The translations under genes and the position numbers were made by a program. Shown piece by piece: positions 1 through 9,159 of a DNA stretch of 64,000 nucleotides. The first letter of the stretch is position 1. The number at the start of each line of letters is the position of its first letter. The stretch is from positions 3,332,501-3,396,500 of the forward strand of contig NZ_CP084061.1 in NCBI RefSeq assembly GCF_020215665.1, given 5' to 3'. The stretch comes from Blautia parvula. GTDB taxonomy: Bacteria; Bacillota; Clostridia; Lachnospirales; Lachnospiraceae. The notes beneath the pieces are model-generated. The model had not been told where the DNA came from. It ran no database searches and worked only from the letters and a program-made list of their open reading frames with translations.

Positions 1-29
1 TCTGTCTGTATGGATTACAGATCCATCCC

Positions 30-1697
30 TTATTTTTCAATCACCAAAGCTTCGTAAGGTCTCAGCCTGATGCTGTGGGCAGCTTCCTGCCCCTCATAGT
101 TGCCGATCAGCACCTTTTTGCCTGCAAATTCTTCCGGTACACAGTAAACGGTTTCCTCTTCTGAGAAATTGCAGATAACAAGAAGCTTCTCATTGTCCAG
201 GCTGCGCGTATACACAAAAAGCTTTTCATCTTCCGGCATCAACAATTCATAGTGGCCGTAGACAATGATCTCCTTTTCCCTTCTCAGGCGGATCAATTCC
301 TTATAATAGGAGAATACAGAATCTGCGCGTTTCACCTGCTCCTCCGCATTGATATCCTCATAGTTCGGGTTCACCCTCATCCAGGGAGTACCTGTGGAAA
401 ATCCTGCATTCACATCTGCGTTCCACTGCATGGGTGTTCTTGAGTTATCCCTGCTCTTATAACGCAGATACCGCATCATGGTCTCCCCGTCTATTTTACC
501 GCTGTCCACATATTCGTGATATGCATTGATACTCTCAATATCGCAGAAATCCTCTACCGTGTTAAACTCCATATTTGTCATACCCAGTTCTTCGCCCTGG
601 TACACATATGGGGTTCCCTGCATCATGTGCAGACAGGTAGCCAGCATTTTAGCAGAAACCTCGCGGTAACGCACACTGTCATTTCCAAATCTGGAAACGA
701 TTCTGGGCTGGTCATGATTGGACCAAAACAGACTGTTCCAGGCTGATCCCTCCAGTTCATTCTGCCATTTCGTTAGGTTTTCTTTCAGTTCTGTGAGCTT
801 TATCTTTCTATCGCTCCATTTGGAAAATTCTCCGCCGTCCAGTCCCATATGTTCAAACTGGAATACCATACTTAACTCTGTACCTTTTTCTGAGGCATAT
901 TTCTTTGCTTCCTCAACAGTAACGCCGGCACACTCCCCAACGGTGAGCAGATCATATTTTGACAGTACCTTCCGGTTCATCTCCTGCAGATATTCGTGGA
1001 CATGAGGACCATTCTGTACATATGGGGACGCGTCTCCGTGGAGGCCGTCACGTACCTCCCCGTCAGGAAGCCCCTCTGCCTTGGAGATCATGCTGATAAC
1101 ATCCATACGGAAACCGTCAATGCCCTTCTGGCACCACCAGTTCATCATGGAAAATACTTCATCGCGCACTTTGGGGTTCTCCCAGTTCAGGTCCGGCTGC
1201 TTTTTGGAGAACATATGTAAATAGTACATATCTGTGTTTCCGTCATATTCCCAGGCAGGGCCATTGAAGACAGATCCCCAGTTGTTTGGTTCTTTTCCGT
1301 CTTTTCCTTCACGCCAGATATAATAATCACGGTACGGATTATCCTTAGACTTTCTGCTCTCCATAAACCATTCGTGTTCATCCGAAGTATGGTTCACCAC
1401 CAGGTCCATAACAATCTTGATACCCCTGGCGTGAGCTTCCTCCAGCATCCTGTCGAAATCCTCCATGGTACCGAATTCTTTCATGATTGCCTGATAGTCA
1501 CTGATATCATAGCCATTGTCATCATTTGGTGACTGGTACACCGGGGAGAGCCAGATCACATTGATCCCCAGCTCCTTCAAATAATCCAGTTTACTTGTAA
1601 TACCATTGATATCTCCGATTCCGTCTCCATTGCTGTCGCAGAAACTCCTTGGATATACCTGATAAACTACGCTTTCTTTCCACCATGCTTTTTTCAT
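30..1697 (-). CDS. Oligo-1,6-glucosidase (GH13 alpha-glucosidase)
   Basis: Intracellular GH13 enzyme predicted to release glucose from isomaltose, panose and short alpha-1,6-linked oligosaccharides. The 555-residue length is typical of GH13 subfamily 31. The (beta/alpha)8 motifs are visible: VVNH near residue 100, nucleophile D199 in GFRMD, acid/base E255 in VGEC, and the third acid D329 in NHDQ. The residue after the nucleophile is V200, a known mark of alpha-1,6 rather than alpha-1,4 preference. There is no signal peptide. It is the last gene of an operon with binding protein and permeases, so it would hydrolyse imported sugar. A GGAG Shine-Dalgarno precedes the start. The exact substrate is inferred. 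Confidence 0.9.
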   Translation of the reverse strand: MKKAWWKESVVYQVYPRSFCDSNGDGIGDINGITSKLDYLKELGINVIWLSPVYQSPNDDNGYDISDYQAIMKEFGTMEDFDRMLEEAHARGIKIVMDLVVNHTSDEHEWFMESRKSKDNPYRDYYIWREGKDGKEPNNWGSVFNGPAWEYDGNTDMYYLHMFSKKQPDLNWENPKVRDEVFSMMNWWCQKGIDGFRMDVISMISKAEGLPDGEVRDGLHGDASPYVQNGPHVHEYLQEMNRKVLSKYDLLTVGECAGVTVEEAKKYASEKGTELSMVFQFEHMGLDGGEFSKWSDRKIKLTELKENLTKWQNELEGSAWNSLFWSNHDQPRIVSRFGNDSVRYREVSAKMLATCLHMMQGTPYVYQGEELGMTNMEFNTVEDFCDIESINAYHEYVDSGKIDGETMMRYLRYKSRDNSRTPMQWNADVNAGFSTGTPWMRVNPNYEDINAEEQVKRADSVFSYYKELIRLRREKEIIVYGHYELLMPEDEKLFVYTRSLDNEKLLVICNFSEEETVYCVPEEFAGKKVLIGNYEGQEAAHSIRLRPYEALVIEK

Positions 1698-1718
1698 TGT
1701 TCAGTCTCCTTTTTCATT

Positions 1719-2549
1719 TTATGCTTTCACCGCACCGTTGGTAACACCGCTGATAACCTGTTTCTGCGCAAAGAGATAGAAGATCACGATGGGCAGAAGA
1801 GCCAACAGGTATGACGCAAAGGCCAGGCTGTAGTCAGTTGCAAATTCACCCTTGAACACATACTGCGCAAGCTGCAGCGTCTGGTTCTTCTGGTCGCTGA
1901 TGATGACCAGGGGCATGGTAAAGTCATTCCAGCACCACAGGAAGGTAAGGATTGCCACTGTGGCATTCATGGGCTTCAGGGTTGGGAAAATGACCTTGTA
2001 AAACATCTGGAAGGTATTGGCACCGTCAATGGTCGCCGCTTCATCAAGCGCCGTTGGAATGGACTTGATATAGCCGGAATACAGGAAAATATTCATGGGA
2101 AGGCCCATGACAATGTACAGTATGATCAGCCCCGGCACATTATCCATATGGAAAAAACTCACCTGCTTAACCAGCGGCAGCATGATAATATTAAACGGAA
2201 TAAACATGGCACTGATCAGGAAATAGTAAATAAAATCATATAACTTCCTGCCCCTGTTCCTTGTAATGGCAAACGCCATAAAGGAGTTTGTCACAATGGT
2301 CCCGGCAACTGATACCACTGTAATGATCAGTGTATTTCTAAATGTAACGAAAAAATTTGTCTTCTCAATAGCTGTCAGAAAGTTCTCAAAATGCAGCTTG
2401 TTGGGGAATGCCAGCACAGACTGGGCGATCTGCTCCGGTGTTTTCAGAGCGATGACTACTGTGATATAGAGCGGAAACAGAATCGTAACCGCCGCAAGCG
2501 CAAACAGAACGATTGTGAGTATGGTACTGCTTTTCTTGTTCTTCAACAT
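1719..2549 (-). CDS. Carbohydrate ABC transporter permease (MalG type)
   Basis: Inner-membrane permease of a CUT1-type sugar importer, 276 residues with about six membrane helices. The EAA loop that contacts the ATPase is visible around residues 170-190 (EAATIDGANTFQMFYKVIFP). It sits 21 bp upstream of the glucosidase gene and 3 bp after the partner permease, which implies co-transcription. It has a strong SD (GGGAGG). No ATP-binding subunit is encoded in this operon, as is common in Firmicutes where a shared MsmK/UgpC-type ATPase serves several importers. The sugar specificity (maltodextrin or isomalto-oligosaccharide) is inferred from the neighbouring enzyme. Confidence 0.9.
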   Translation of the reverse strand: MLKNKKSSTILTIVLFALAAVTILFPLYITVVIALKTPEQIAQSVLAFPNKLHFENFLTAIEKTNFFVTFRNTLIITVVSVAGTIVTNSFMAFAITRNRGRKLYDFIYYFLISAMFIPFNIIMLPLVKQVSFFHMDNVPGLIILYIVMGLPMNIFLYSGYIKSIPTALDEAATIDGANTFQMFYKVIFPTLKPMNATVAILTFLWCWNDFTMPLVIISDQKNQTLQLAQYVFKGEFATDYSLAFASYLLALLPIVIFYLFAQKQVISGVTNGAVKA

Positions 2550-2552
2550 ATC

Positions 2553-3407
2553 TTACGCCTCCCTCTTCTCTAAAACTCTTGTCTGGAACAGTGAAATCAC
2601 AGCTATGACAATGAAGAAAATCACCGCATTGGCTGACTGGTATGCATACTGGGCACCTGAAAATCCCTGCTTGTAAATAAGCACGGAAATGGACTGTGTG
2701 GAGGTACCCGGCCCGCCGTTTGTCATGGCGATAATCTGGTCAAATACCATGAGGAAGTTCTTCACACAGAGTACCATGTTGATGGTGAAAAACGGTGCGA
2801 TCAGCGGGAAAGTCATCTTCCAGAAGGTCGTCCATCTGCCTGCCCCGTCAATGCTGCTGGCCTCATAGATATCCGTGTCGACCGTCTGCAGTCCTGACAT
2901 ATAGATGATGGTATTAAAGGCCACTGCCTGCCATACACCTACCACCAGAATACCGATCCAGGCCAGATTCTCCTGCCCCAGAATATTACTGCTCAAAAAT
3001 CCAATTCCCATCTTTTGTCCCAGATCCGGCAGAACATTGGAGAAAATAAAGTTAAATACAAAGCTGACGATCAGTGCACTGAGCATATAAGGAAGGAAAT
3101 ATATGGCCTTCAGTGCATTCTTGCATTTAATTTTCGCATTGAGCGCAAGTGCCAGCAAAAGGCTTATGATATTGACCAGGATGGTTGCACAGATGGCGTA
3201 TTTAAAGGTAAACTTGTAGGCATCTCCGATAGCCTCGTCCCCCCACAGTTTCAGATAGTTGGTAAGACCTACGAAATCCCAGGTTCCGTACCCCTTCCAG
3301 TCTGTAAAGCTGTAGAAAATTCCTTTTAAAAAGGAAAATGTGTGAAAGGTGAAAAACAGTACCAGCATTGGTATGATGATCACCATATAAGCTCTGTTCT
3401 TTTTCAT
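2553..3407 (-). CDS. Carbohydrate ABC transporter permease (MalF type)
   Basis: Partner permease of the same importer, 284 residues. It has an N-terminal membrane segment (residues 8-28), further helices and an EAA-type loop (YEASSIDGAGRWTTFWKMTFP region, about residues 180-200). The C-terminal NGGPGTST signature is frequent in MalF/LacF-like sugar permeases. It lies between the binding-protein gene (12-bp gap) and the MalG-type gene, the usual order for CUT1 operons. The start is preceded by a GGGGA SD near the binding-protein stop codon. Confidence 0.9.
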   Translation of the reverse strand: MKKNRAYMVIIIPMLVLFFTFHTFSFLKGIFYSFTDWKGYGTWDFVGLTNYLKLWGDEAIGDAYKFTFKYAICATILVNIISLLLALALNAKIKCKNALKAIYFLPYMLSALIVSFVFNFIFSNVLPDLGQKMGIGFLSSNILGQENLAWIGILVVGVWQAVAFNTIIYMSGLQTVDTDIYEASSIDGAGRWTTFWKMTFPLIAPFFTINMVLCVKNFLMVFDQIIAMTNGGPGTSTQSISVLIYKQGFSGAQYAYQSANAVIFFIVIAVISLFQTRVLEKREA

Positions 3408-3418
3408 GATTCATCCCC

Positions 3419-4639
3419 CTAAAAACTGTTGTATTTGTCGTATTCTTTATCCAGTTTCTTTAAAAATTCTTCCACATCTCCCTGCTTGCTCACAAAGGTC
3501 TGCAGTGTCACCGTAAAATCAAAGCCGGTGGGGTAATAATGGTCCGCGAAATCTCCGATATTTCCCTGAGCGAATTTCTCTGCAACACCTGCCACGCTTG
3601 CATTATCCTGCACTACCGTGTCCACAGAGGGAAATGCAAACTGATCTTCAATATATGCCTTTACTTTGTCATCCCGGAAGATAAAGCTTATGAAATCTTT
3701 CGCCAGCTCTTCCTCCTTGGTTTCCTTATAGATGGTCGGCATTACATCAATACCGGAAATAATGGCGTTTTTGCTCTCATCGTTTGTGACCGGAAGGGCA
3801 AACATGTCCAGATTCACATCAGGATTGGCTTTCTGGATATTGGGTATCGCCCAGTTTCCCTGGAACATCATGGCTGCCTTGCCGTTGGCAAAGTCAATAT
3901 TTCCGTCATCATAGCCCTTACCCAGAAGGTCCTTCTGTCCGTACCCGGTGAGTGTCAGAATCTTCTCAGCCGCCTCCTCGTGAGTACCCAGAAATGTGGT
4001 CTTTCCCTCTCTTCTGTCCAGGAAAAAGTCCATTCCCGCCAGGTCATATGTCATGGGAATCCACAGCGGGCCGCCTGTCCAGGAATCCTTTAAAGTGAAA
4101 TAAAAGGGCTGGATTCCCGCGCTTTCAAGCTTTTCGCACACATCCATCAGCTCATCCCAGGTCTCGGGGATCTCAAGCCCCTGTTCCTTGAAAATATCCA
4201 CATTGTAGATGATCCCCTCTGCGTTTGTGGCATAGGGCAGACCATAGAGCTTTTCCTCCTGGTCAGGATTCAGGTTATAGACCTGCTCTTTGTAGGCATC
4301 CTTGATCCGGTCAGCCTCTTCCATATCACTTAGATCCATGAGGATTTCCGCCTCGGACATATCGCGGAAAGTCATGTCTCCTCCCATGAAAATAATATCC
4401 GGCACACGGTTCTTGGTAAGCTTGGTCCTAAGCACAGTGGACGCGTCCGGCGGAGAGTTGAATTCAATGGTCACATCAGGGTGTTCCTGTGTGTATTCAT
4501 CAATAAAAGACTGCAGAATCGCCTGATTCTCCATCTTGGTAGAGAAAATTTCCAGGTGGTTTTCTTCCTTCTGTCCGCAGCCTGTCATCAGCAGAGCACA
4601 GCCCGCAAGAGCGGCGGCGGCTAACAATCTGTTTTTCAT
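3419..4639 (-). CDS. Extracellular sugar-binding lipoprotein
   Basis: Solute-binding protein for the downstream permeases, 406 residues. A lipoprotein signal peptide is clear: basic start, hydrophobic stretch, then lipobox MTGC at about residues 18-21, so the mature protein is tethered to the outer face of the membrane. The body has family 1 binding-protein features (GKAAMMFQGNW near residue 250). It is the first gene after the operator-flanked promoter and would be the most highly expressed of the operon. A GGAG SD lies 7 nt before the start. The ligand is probably an isomalto- or malto-oligosaccharide, judged only from the linked GH13 enzyme. Confidence 0.9.
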   Translation of the reverse strand: MKNRLLAAAALAGCALLMTGCGQKEENHLEIFSTKMENQAILQSFIDEYTQEHPDVTIEFNSPPDASTVLRTKLTKNRVPDIIFMGGDMTFRDMSEAEILMDLSDMEEADRIKDAYKEQVYNLNPDQEEKLYGLPYATNAEGIIYNVDIFKEQGLEIPETWDELMDVCEKLESAGIQPFYFTLKDSWTGGPLWIPMTYDLAGMDFFLDRREGKTTFLGTHEEAAEKILTLTGYGQKDLLGKGYDDGNIDFANGKAAMMFQGNWAIPNIQKANPDVNLDMFALPVTNDESKNAIISGIDVMPTIYKETKEEELAKDFISFIFRDDKVKAYIEDQFAFPSVDTVVQDNASVAGVAEKFAQGNIGDFADHYYPTGFDFTVTLQTFVSKQGDVEEFLKKLDKEYDKYNSF

Positions 4640-4666
4640 ATGTTTCTCCTTTCACTCAACAAAAAC

Positions 4667-4758
4667 AAAAGACGTTTTGCGCAAAACCTTTTCTATCTGT
4701 CACAAATTATAGCAACAAGACGGAAACAGTACAATAGGTTTTGCGCAAAACGTCTTTT
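4667..4758 (-). promoter_or_regulatory. Paired LacI-type operators flanking the sugar-operon promoter
   Basis: Two copies of the perfect palindrome GTTTTGCGCAAAAC lie at 4674-4687 and 4738-4751. Each is embedded in a 23-bp arm (4667-4689 and 4736-4758), and the arms are exact inverted copies of one another. The operator centres are 64 bp apart, about six helical turns. Between them is a minus-strand promoter. This arrangement fits cooperative binding or looping by the LacI-family protein encoded immediately upstream (4795-5805). Binding itself is inferred. Confidence 0.85.
4706..4734 (-). promoter_or_regulatory. Sigma-A promoter of the glucosidase/ABC operon
   Basis: Reading the minus strand, -35 TTGTAC (4729-4734) is separated by 17 bp from -10 TATAAT (4706-4711), which carries an extended TG motif. 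Transcription would start near 4699 and run into the binding-protein gene. One operator abuts the -35 and the other lies just downstream of the start site. Confidence 0.85.
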
Positions 4759-4794
4759 TAGACAACTGGCATATACTTTTTTTGTAGAATTTTA

Positions 4795-5805
4795 CTATAA
4801 GGGCTTTTGTTTCACGGAATCCCGGACCACAACCTCCACGGGAAGCCTCTCCTGCCCCTTAAATTCCTCCTCCTGGATCAGGCATATCAGCCTTTTTACA
4901 GCCTCCTGGCCCTTCTTCATGATATTCTGCCGGACAGTGGTTATCTCCGGTCTGCAGATCTCCGCATAGGGGCTGTCGTCAAATCCGGCCACAGACACAT
5001 CCCCCGGAATATCCACACCCTTATCCTGGAGGAAATGAATGGCCTCCAGAGCATAAAAATCAGATGCAAAAAAGAGTACATCACGGCTCTTTAAATCCTC
5101 CAGGCTGTCTTCCAGCCACGCTTTCCGCAGTTCCCGGTTCTCCGGCATGATTCTGCGCCCTGCCGCGGCGCCTTCTGCCCCGTGCTCTTCCACTGCCTTT
5201 TGAACGCCCAGCCAGCGCTCATGATCCACGCCCACATCATTGTCTGCCAGAAAGAGGATATTCTTATGTCCCTGTTCTGCCAGGAATTTCCCCATGGCAT
5301 ACCCCCCTTCAAAGTCCTGCAGGCCAATGTTGGCAACCTTTTTCTCCCCGTAATAATTGTCAATGCTCACAAGAGGGATCTGGCACTTCTCACTTAACTC
5401 CAAGTTCTCCTCTGAGGACAGGCCCAGAGTGATCAGCCCCTCCACTTTCCAGGTGGCAGCCAGTTTCCAGCTTTCCTCCTGGGAATTTGCCAGATGGAAA
5501 AGCATATAATAATTCTGTCTGTATATCTCCAGCTCCAGAGAGTTGAGGATAACGCTGGTAAAAGGGTCAGAGGCAATGCTTCTGCGCTTTCCTTCCCGCT
5601 CCCCGATCAGCACGCCTATGAGCCTGGAACGGTTCTCCGCCAGCATAAGGGCACTCATACTTGGAATGTACTGGTTTTTTTCCAGAATCCTCTGAATCTT
5701 ATCAATATTGGCTTTGGAAACTTTTTTTGTATTTCCGTGAATAACATTGGAGACTGTGGTTGGGCTCACCCCGGCCTCTTTTGCAATATCCTTTATCCTG
5801 ACCAT
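4795..5805 (-). CDS. LacI-family transcriptional regulator
   Basis: Sugar-responsive repressor, 336 residues. It has an N-terminal LacI helix-turn-helix (residues 3-25, IAKEAGVSPTTVSNVI), a hinge, and a periplasmic-binding-like ligand domain ending with the usual SVAGFDDSP and RPEITTV motifs. It lies upstream of, and co-directional with, the sugar operon; the 155-bp gap holds two identical palindromic operators, the likely targets of this protein. It begins only 13 bp after cvpA, so it may also be transcribed from the cvpA promoter. SD AAGGAG precedes the ATG. The effector is unknown, probably an oligosaccharide related to maltose or isomaltose. Confidence 0.9.
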   Translation of the reverse strand: MVRIKDIAKEAGVSPTTVSNVIHGNTKKVSKANIDKIQRILEKNQYIPSMSALMLAENRSRLIGVLIGEREGKRRSIASDPFTSVILNSLELEIYRQNYYMLFHLANSQEESWKLAATWKVEGLITLGLSSEENLELSEKCQIPLVSIDNYYGEKKVANIGLQDFEGGYAMGKFLAEQGHKNILFLADNDVGVDHERWLGVQKAVEEHGAEGAAAGRRIMPENRELRKAWLEDSLEDLKSRDVLFFASDFYALEAIHFLQDKGVDIPGDVSVAGFDDSPYAEICRPEITTVRQNIMKKGQEAVKRLICLIQEEEFKGQERLPVEVVVRDSVKQKPL

Positions 5806-5818
5806 ATGTAAAACTCCT

Positions 5819-6505
5819 TTATATTTTCAAAAATCCTGACACGAATTTGAGAAGCAGATTGGAATCGTAGAGCCATTTTGTAATGGGATTCTCCTTTGCC
5901 ATCTCCACGGCTGTCCGTCCCCAGTCAGTGCTCCAGAACAGGGTGATCACCAGGAAGAACACCCAGACAATGAGAAGCCCCTGCACACATCCGGCAGCCG
6001 CTCCGGCCGTGCGGTTTAACAGGCTCAGCACCGGCAGACTGAAAATGCTGTCAAGAGCTGCCACCGCAAACCGCAGGATCAGGGACACCACAAAAAACGT
6101 GACCAGAAAGGACAGGCTGTTGACGATCATATGGGCAATGGAGGCGGAGAGATAACCGGCAAAGGCGTCTGCCAGTGAATCCCCGTAGGATCCCCCGCTC
6201 TCCTTTAACATACTTTTTATACTCTCCGGGAGAGGAAGTTCTTCAATGAACGCGGTCTGACTCTGTTCCCCAAGTTCTCCCTCCAGCCCTGCGGCTATGG
6301 ATTCACTGCATTTTTCCTCGATGGTGTCATAGATCGGTGTCTTCTCTTCCACAAAATCCACCACATAGGGGTTCAGGAAATAAACCAGTACCATGCTCAC
6401 AAGAATAGAGAACATAGCTGCAATCGTCCTGATAAACCCTCTGCGTATACCATTCATAATACATAGAACAAATACGGCAAGTACAATAATATTAAGCCAA
6501 TTCAT
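5819..6505 (-). CDS. CvpA family membrane protein
   Basis: A 228-residue protein with four hydrophobic segments (about residues 3-22, 28-46, 125-150 and 165-190) and the N-terminal NGIRRGF pattern typical of the CvpA/colicin V production family. The role in Firmicutes is poorly defined; it is associated with the envelope. The middle region between helices two and three is acidic and extracytoplasmic or cytoplasmic depending on topology. It is co-directional with the DUF5711-type gene upstream and the LacI gene downstream. An AGGAG SD precedes the ATG. Confidence 0.75.
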   Translation of the reverse strand: MNWLNIIVLAVFVLCIMNGIRRGFIRTIAAMFSILVSMVLVYFLNPYVVDFVEEKTPIYDTIEEKCSESIAAGLEGELGEQSQTAFIEELPLPESIKSMLKESGGSYGDSLADAFAGYLSASIAHMIVNSLSFLVTFFVVSLILRFAVAALDSIFSLPVLSLLNRTAGAAAGCVQGLLIVWVFFLVITLFWSTDWGRTAVEMAKENPITKWLYDSNLLLKFVSGFLKI

Positions 6506-6574
6506 AATTTTCTCCTGTGTAAATCTTTAAGATAAACGATGGTTACTTTTCACTGCATGCCCGGCAACAAACGA

Positions 6575-6599
6575 AGCTGCCGCGTAACCGCCGGCAGCT
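6575..6599 (-). terminator. Possible terminator hairpin between DUF5711-type gene and cvpA
   Basis: An 8-bp perfect stem (AGCTGCCG / CGGCAGCT) with a 9-nt loop lies just after the stop of the upstream gene. On the minus strand it is followed by TCGTTTGTTG, a weak U tract, so termination would be partial at best. Confidence 0.4.
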
Positions 6600-6613
6600 C
6601 CACATTATTTCTG

Positions 6614-7777
6614 CTATTTTAATTTAATTGTCTTGATGCCATTCTCAGACACGAGAATGTAGCGGTTGGAGCCGATTTTAAAAATATCTTTGATGACACC
6701 CTCATCCATATTTCCATTGAACTTCTCGATTCCGCTGAGGGAATACATGGATACCTGGCTGTCATTGTTCATGATGATCATATCATCGCTGATGCGGATA
6801 TTCTTATATTCCATATTGAAGCTGCGGCTGAACTTTTCTTTTCCGGTAAGGTCATACAATGTCATAGTGTATTTGTCATCCTTGCCGTCACTTTTGAAAA
6901 CAAGTCCCACATATTTTTCATTGCAGAATGTGCTGACTATGTCTGTTTTGATCTTCTTATTCGTCTTCTCCCTGGGAACGCTGCTCCCTTCGTATATGGA
7001 GAAACCGTCATCCCTGAAAGCTGCTGAAACGCCGCCTTCCAAATATACTACCTGGGGAACCACCACGCCCTCATATGTAAATCCGGCGACTATATTGTCA
7101 ATCTCACCCTGCCCTTCGTCCCCGAAATTATAAAAGGCCACGTAACTGGTCGTCTGCCCGTTCTCCACATAGAGATAGGAAATCATGATCAGCTTTCCGT
7201 CAGGGGAAACTGCCAAATCCACCGGATATCCGGGGCTGTCTATTCTGGTCTGGTTTTCTGCGATCAGGCTGCCGTCCGTGGCATAGAAATCAATCCATGT
7301 CTTCTCTCCATCCCGGAGAATAGCTGCCACCACACCGCTCTGGGCCACCCTTGCCTTTAGAATGGGCATGCTGGTCTCCACAGCTCCCACAGGGGCATCC
7401 TTCCTGAAAATATACATCAGCGTGCCTTCCTTGTCCGCCACAACCGCTGTCTCATCCCGGACATCCGCCACAGGGTCTGTCATCTCATAGCTCTGCTTCC
7501 AGACTGTCTCCTGCTTCTGATTCAGCAGGGACGCACCGTCTGACGCGTACTTGAGAACACAGTCCCCCAGCTTTACATATCCGGCTGACTGCACGTCCTC
7601 GTTCTTGGCTGAGGACAGTACGGAATACTTGTGATAAGTCCTGCGCTGTATCACCACTACAGCGATAATAATAACTGCTATGACCACCAGGGCAGCGATC
7701 AGTATGCGTTTTAACTGCTGTCGTCTGCGCCTGCGGGATTTCTTTTTTCTTTTTTCGTTTGTCTTATTGTCTTCCAT
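6614..7777 (-). CDS. DUF5711-type membrane-anchored protein
   Basis: A 387-residue protein that fits the DUF5711 family by recall. A very basic cytoplasmic N-terminus (residues 1-25, KKKSRRRRRQQ) is followed by one membrane helix (about 26-46). The extracytoplasmic part is rich in beta-strand patterns that repeat roughly every 40-50 residues, such as IWKQSYEM-like and SDDMIIMNNDSQVSMYS segments, which suggests a beta-propeller-like fold. No catalytic motif is evident. It is followed by cvpA and preceded by the MPN-LysM gene, all on one strand, so an envelope role is reasonable but unproven. Confidence 0.6.
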   Translation of the reverse strand: MEDNKTNEKRKKKSRRRRRQQLKRILIAALVVIAVIIIAVVVIQRRTYHKYSVLSSAKNEDVQSAGYVKLGDCVLKYASDGASLLNQKQETVWKQSYEMTDPVADVRDETAVVADKEGTLMYIFRKDAPVGAVETSMPILKARVAQSGVVAAILRDGEKTWIDFYATDGSLIAENQTRIDSPGYPVDLAVSPDGKLIMISYLYVENGQTTSYVAFYNFGDEGQGEIDNIVAGFTYEGVVVPQVVYLEGGVSAAFRDDGFSIYEGSSVPREKTNKKIKTDIVSTFCNEKYVGLVFKSDGKDDKYTMTLYDLTGKEKFSRSFNMEYKNIRISDDMIIMNNDSQVSMYSLSGIEKFNGNMDEGVIKDIFKIGSNRYILVSENGIKTIKLK

Positions 7778-7830
7778 TCACTCTTCCTTATCGAATCTGT
7801 AACTGTTTTCGGCTATTATAGCACAAAATT

Positions 7831-9159
7831 CTACGGGAGTAAAATTTTTTGTCCCGGGAAAATAAAATCTTCCGGTGACAGGCCGTTCAGCGCACAGATT
7901 TCCTTGATCTTAGAGCTGTTGCCATAATATCTCATGCTGATACTTGTTATGGTGTCGCCCTCGTGAATGGTGTAGGACTGGTGTGTGGAGCCTGCTGTCT
8001 GGCCGGAATCCCCGTCATCGCTGTCCTTCGCATCGGCAGGACTGTTTTTGCTGTCATCCTCTGCATCTGTCCCTGATGCATCGCTGCCGCTGTCCGTCTT
8101 TTTCTCTGAAGCTCCGTCATCCGCATCCGGATCCTTTGCATCGTCTTTTTTTCCGTCTGTATCCTTCTGTCCATCAGAAGTTCCATCCGATGATTCGGAG
8201 GTGGCTGCCCCGTCTGTGCCGGCATCGGTTTCTTCGGTGTCTGTTCCCGCCGCCTCCCCGTCTGCCGCATCCTGACTGTCCTTTTTCCGGTTCTCGGATA
8301 CCAGTCCATTGACCGGTTTTGTCTCCACAAGCTCCTTGCCGCTGTTCTTATCATCCAGCTTTGAGATGACTGTCTCTGTCTTTTTCAGCTTGTGATAATC
8401 ATTTAAGTACAGGACTCCCACAGCCAGCACAGCCACCATCATGCACACGCTGGCAGTCCGGAACACGGAGGTGTTCTTTGTCTGCTTTTTGCCCTCAGAC
8501 TTTGTCTCCACCTTTTTCCGGAATGTCTTCACCGCCTGGTCACTGACCTGTTCACTTTTCGTCTCGGCCTTGTCATTCTGGGCCACGAGGAAATTCTGCA
8601 TGGGCTCATTTTTTTCATAATAGATATAAAAGCCCGGCTGTCTGGACAGTTCTCCGTCCTCATATCGGTAAAATGCTTCTTCTTTTTCAAGGGGTTCCAT
8701 CACCATGAGCACCTTGTCATTGCCGCCGAAATGATCCAGATGGGTCCGGCAGATGACTTCGTGAAGCTCCATGGAGCATCCGGGAATGGACAGATACCAT
8801 CCCACAATTTCCTGATCCGGAAAATATTCCTTGTTCTTCTCATACACGTGGTTCCAGATTTCCCTGGTAAAGGAAAGGTGTTCTTCAGTAATTTCCATGT
8901 CAGGAAGTACAACAGCGCTTTTCACAAAAAGGTAGGAAATACCGTCTTTCCAGTTGGCCTGTCCCAGAAGAATTGCAGCTTTTCCTTTTGAAGAATTCCC
9001 GGAAGAGATTCTACAAAGGTAAGTGTACGCATAATCTTCTATATAGATTTTTTGTGTTTCGTTGACTTCTCCTATCTGGCGTATGTTGTTGGGGATGCGG
9101 AAGAATCCTTCGTTTCCCTCAGGCTTTTGTTTTTCTTTTTCGTAGACTATTTCTATCAT
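7831..9159 (-). CDS. Degenerate MPN (JAB)-like domain / TM / LysM protein
   Basis: A 442-residue protein with three parts. Residues about 35-185 resemble an MPN/JAB domain. The strand-turn IVGWYLSIPG (118-127) lines up with the GWYHSHPG of metalloprotease MPN domains, but both metal-binding His are replaced (L123, I125), so it should be inactive. A membrane helix lies near 232-252. A long Asp/Ser/Thr-rich linker (about 280-390) leads to one LysM domain at the end (about 393-441; YTIHEGDT...NGLSPEDFIFPGQKI). The topology would put the MPN part in the cytoplasm and LysM at the wall. The MPN call is my own pattern match and needs a structural check; the LysM call is secure. Confidence 0.75.
   Translation of the reverse strand: MIEIVYEKEKQKPEGNEGFFRIPNNIRQIGEVNETQKIYIEDYAYTYLCRISSGNSSKGKAAILLGQANWKDGISYLFVKSAVVLPDMEITEEHLSFTREIWNHVYEKNKEYFPDQEIVGWYLSIPGCSMELHEVICRTHLDHFGGNDKVLMVMEPLEKEEAFYRYEDGELSRQPGFYIYYEKNEPMQNFLVAQNDKAETKSEQVSDQAVKTFRKKVETKSEGKKQTKNTSVFRTASVCMMVAVLAVGVLYLNDYHKLKKTETVISKLDDKNSGKELVETKPVNGLVSENRKKDSQDAADGEAAGTDTEETDAGTDGAATSESSDGTSDGQKDTDGKKDDAKDPDADDGASEKKTDSGSDASGTDAEDDSKNSPADAKDSDDGDSGQTAGSTHQSYTIHEGDTITSISMRYYGNSSKIKEICALNGLSPEDFIFPGQKILLP

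Noticed and set aside
10-26. Terminator at the window start (ATGGAT/ATCCAT)
   Set aside because: The 6-bp stem has no T run on the minus strand, and the sequence beyond the window edge is not visible.
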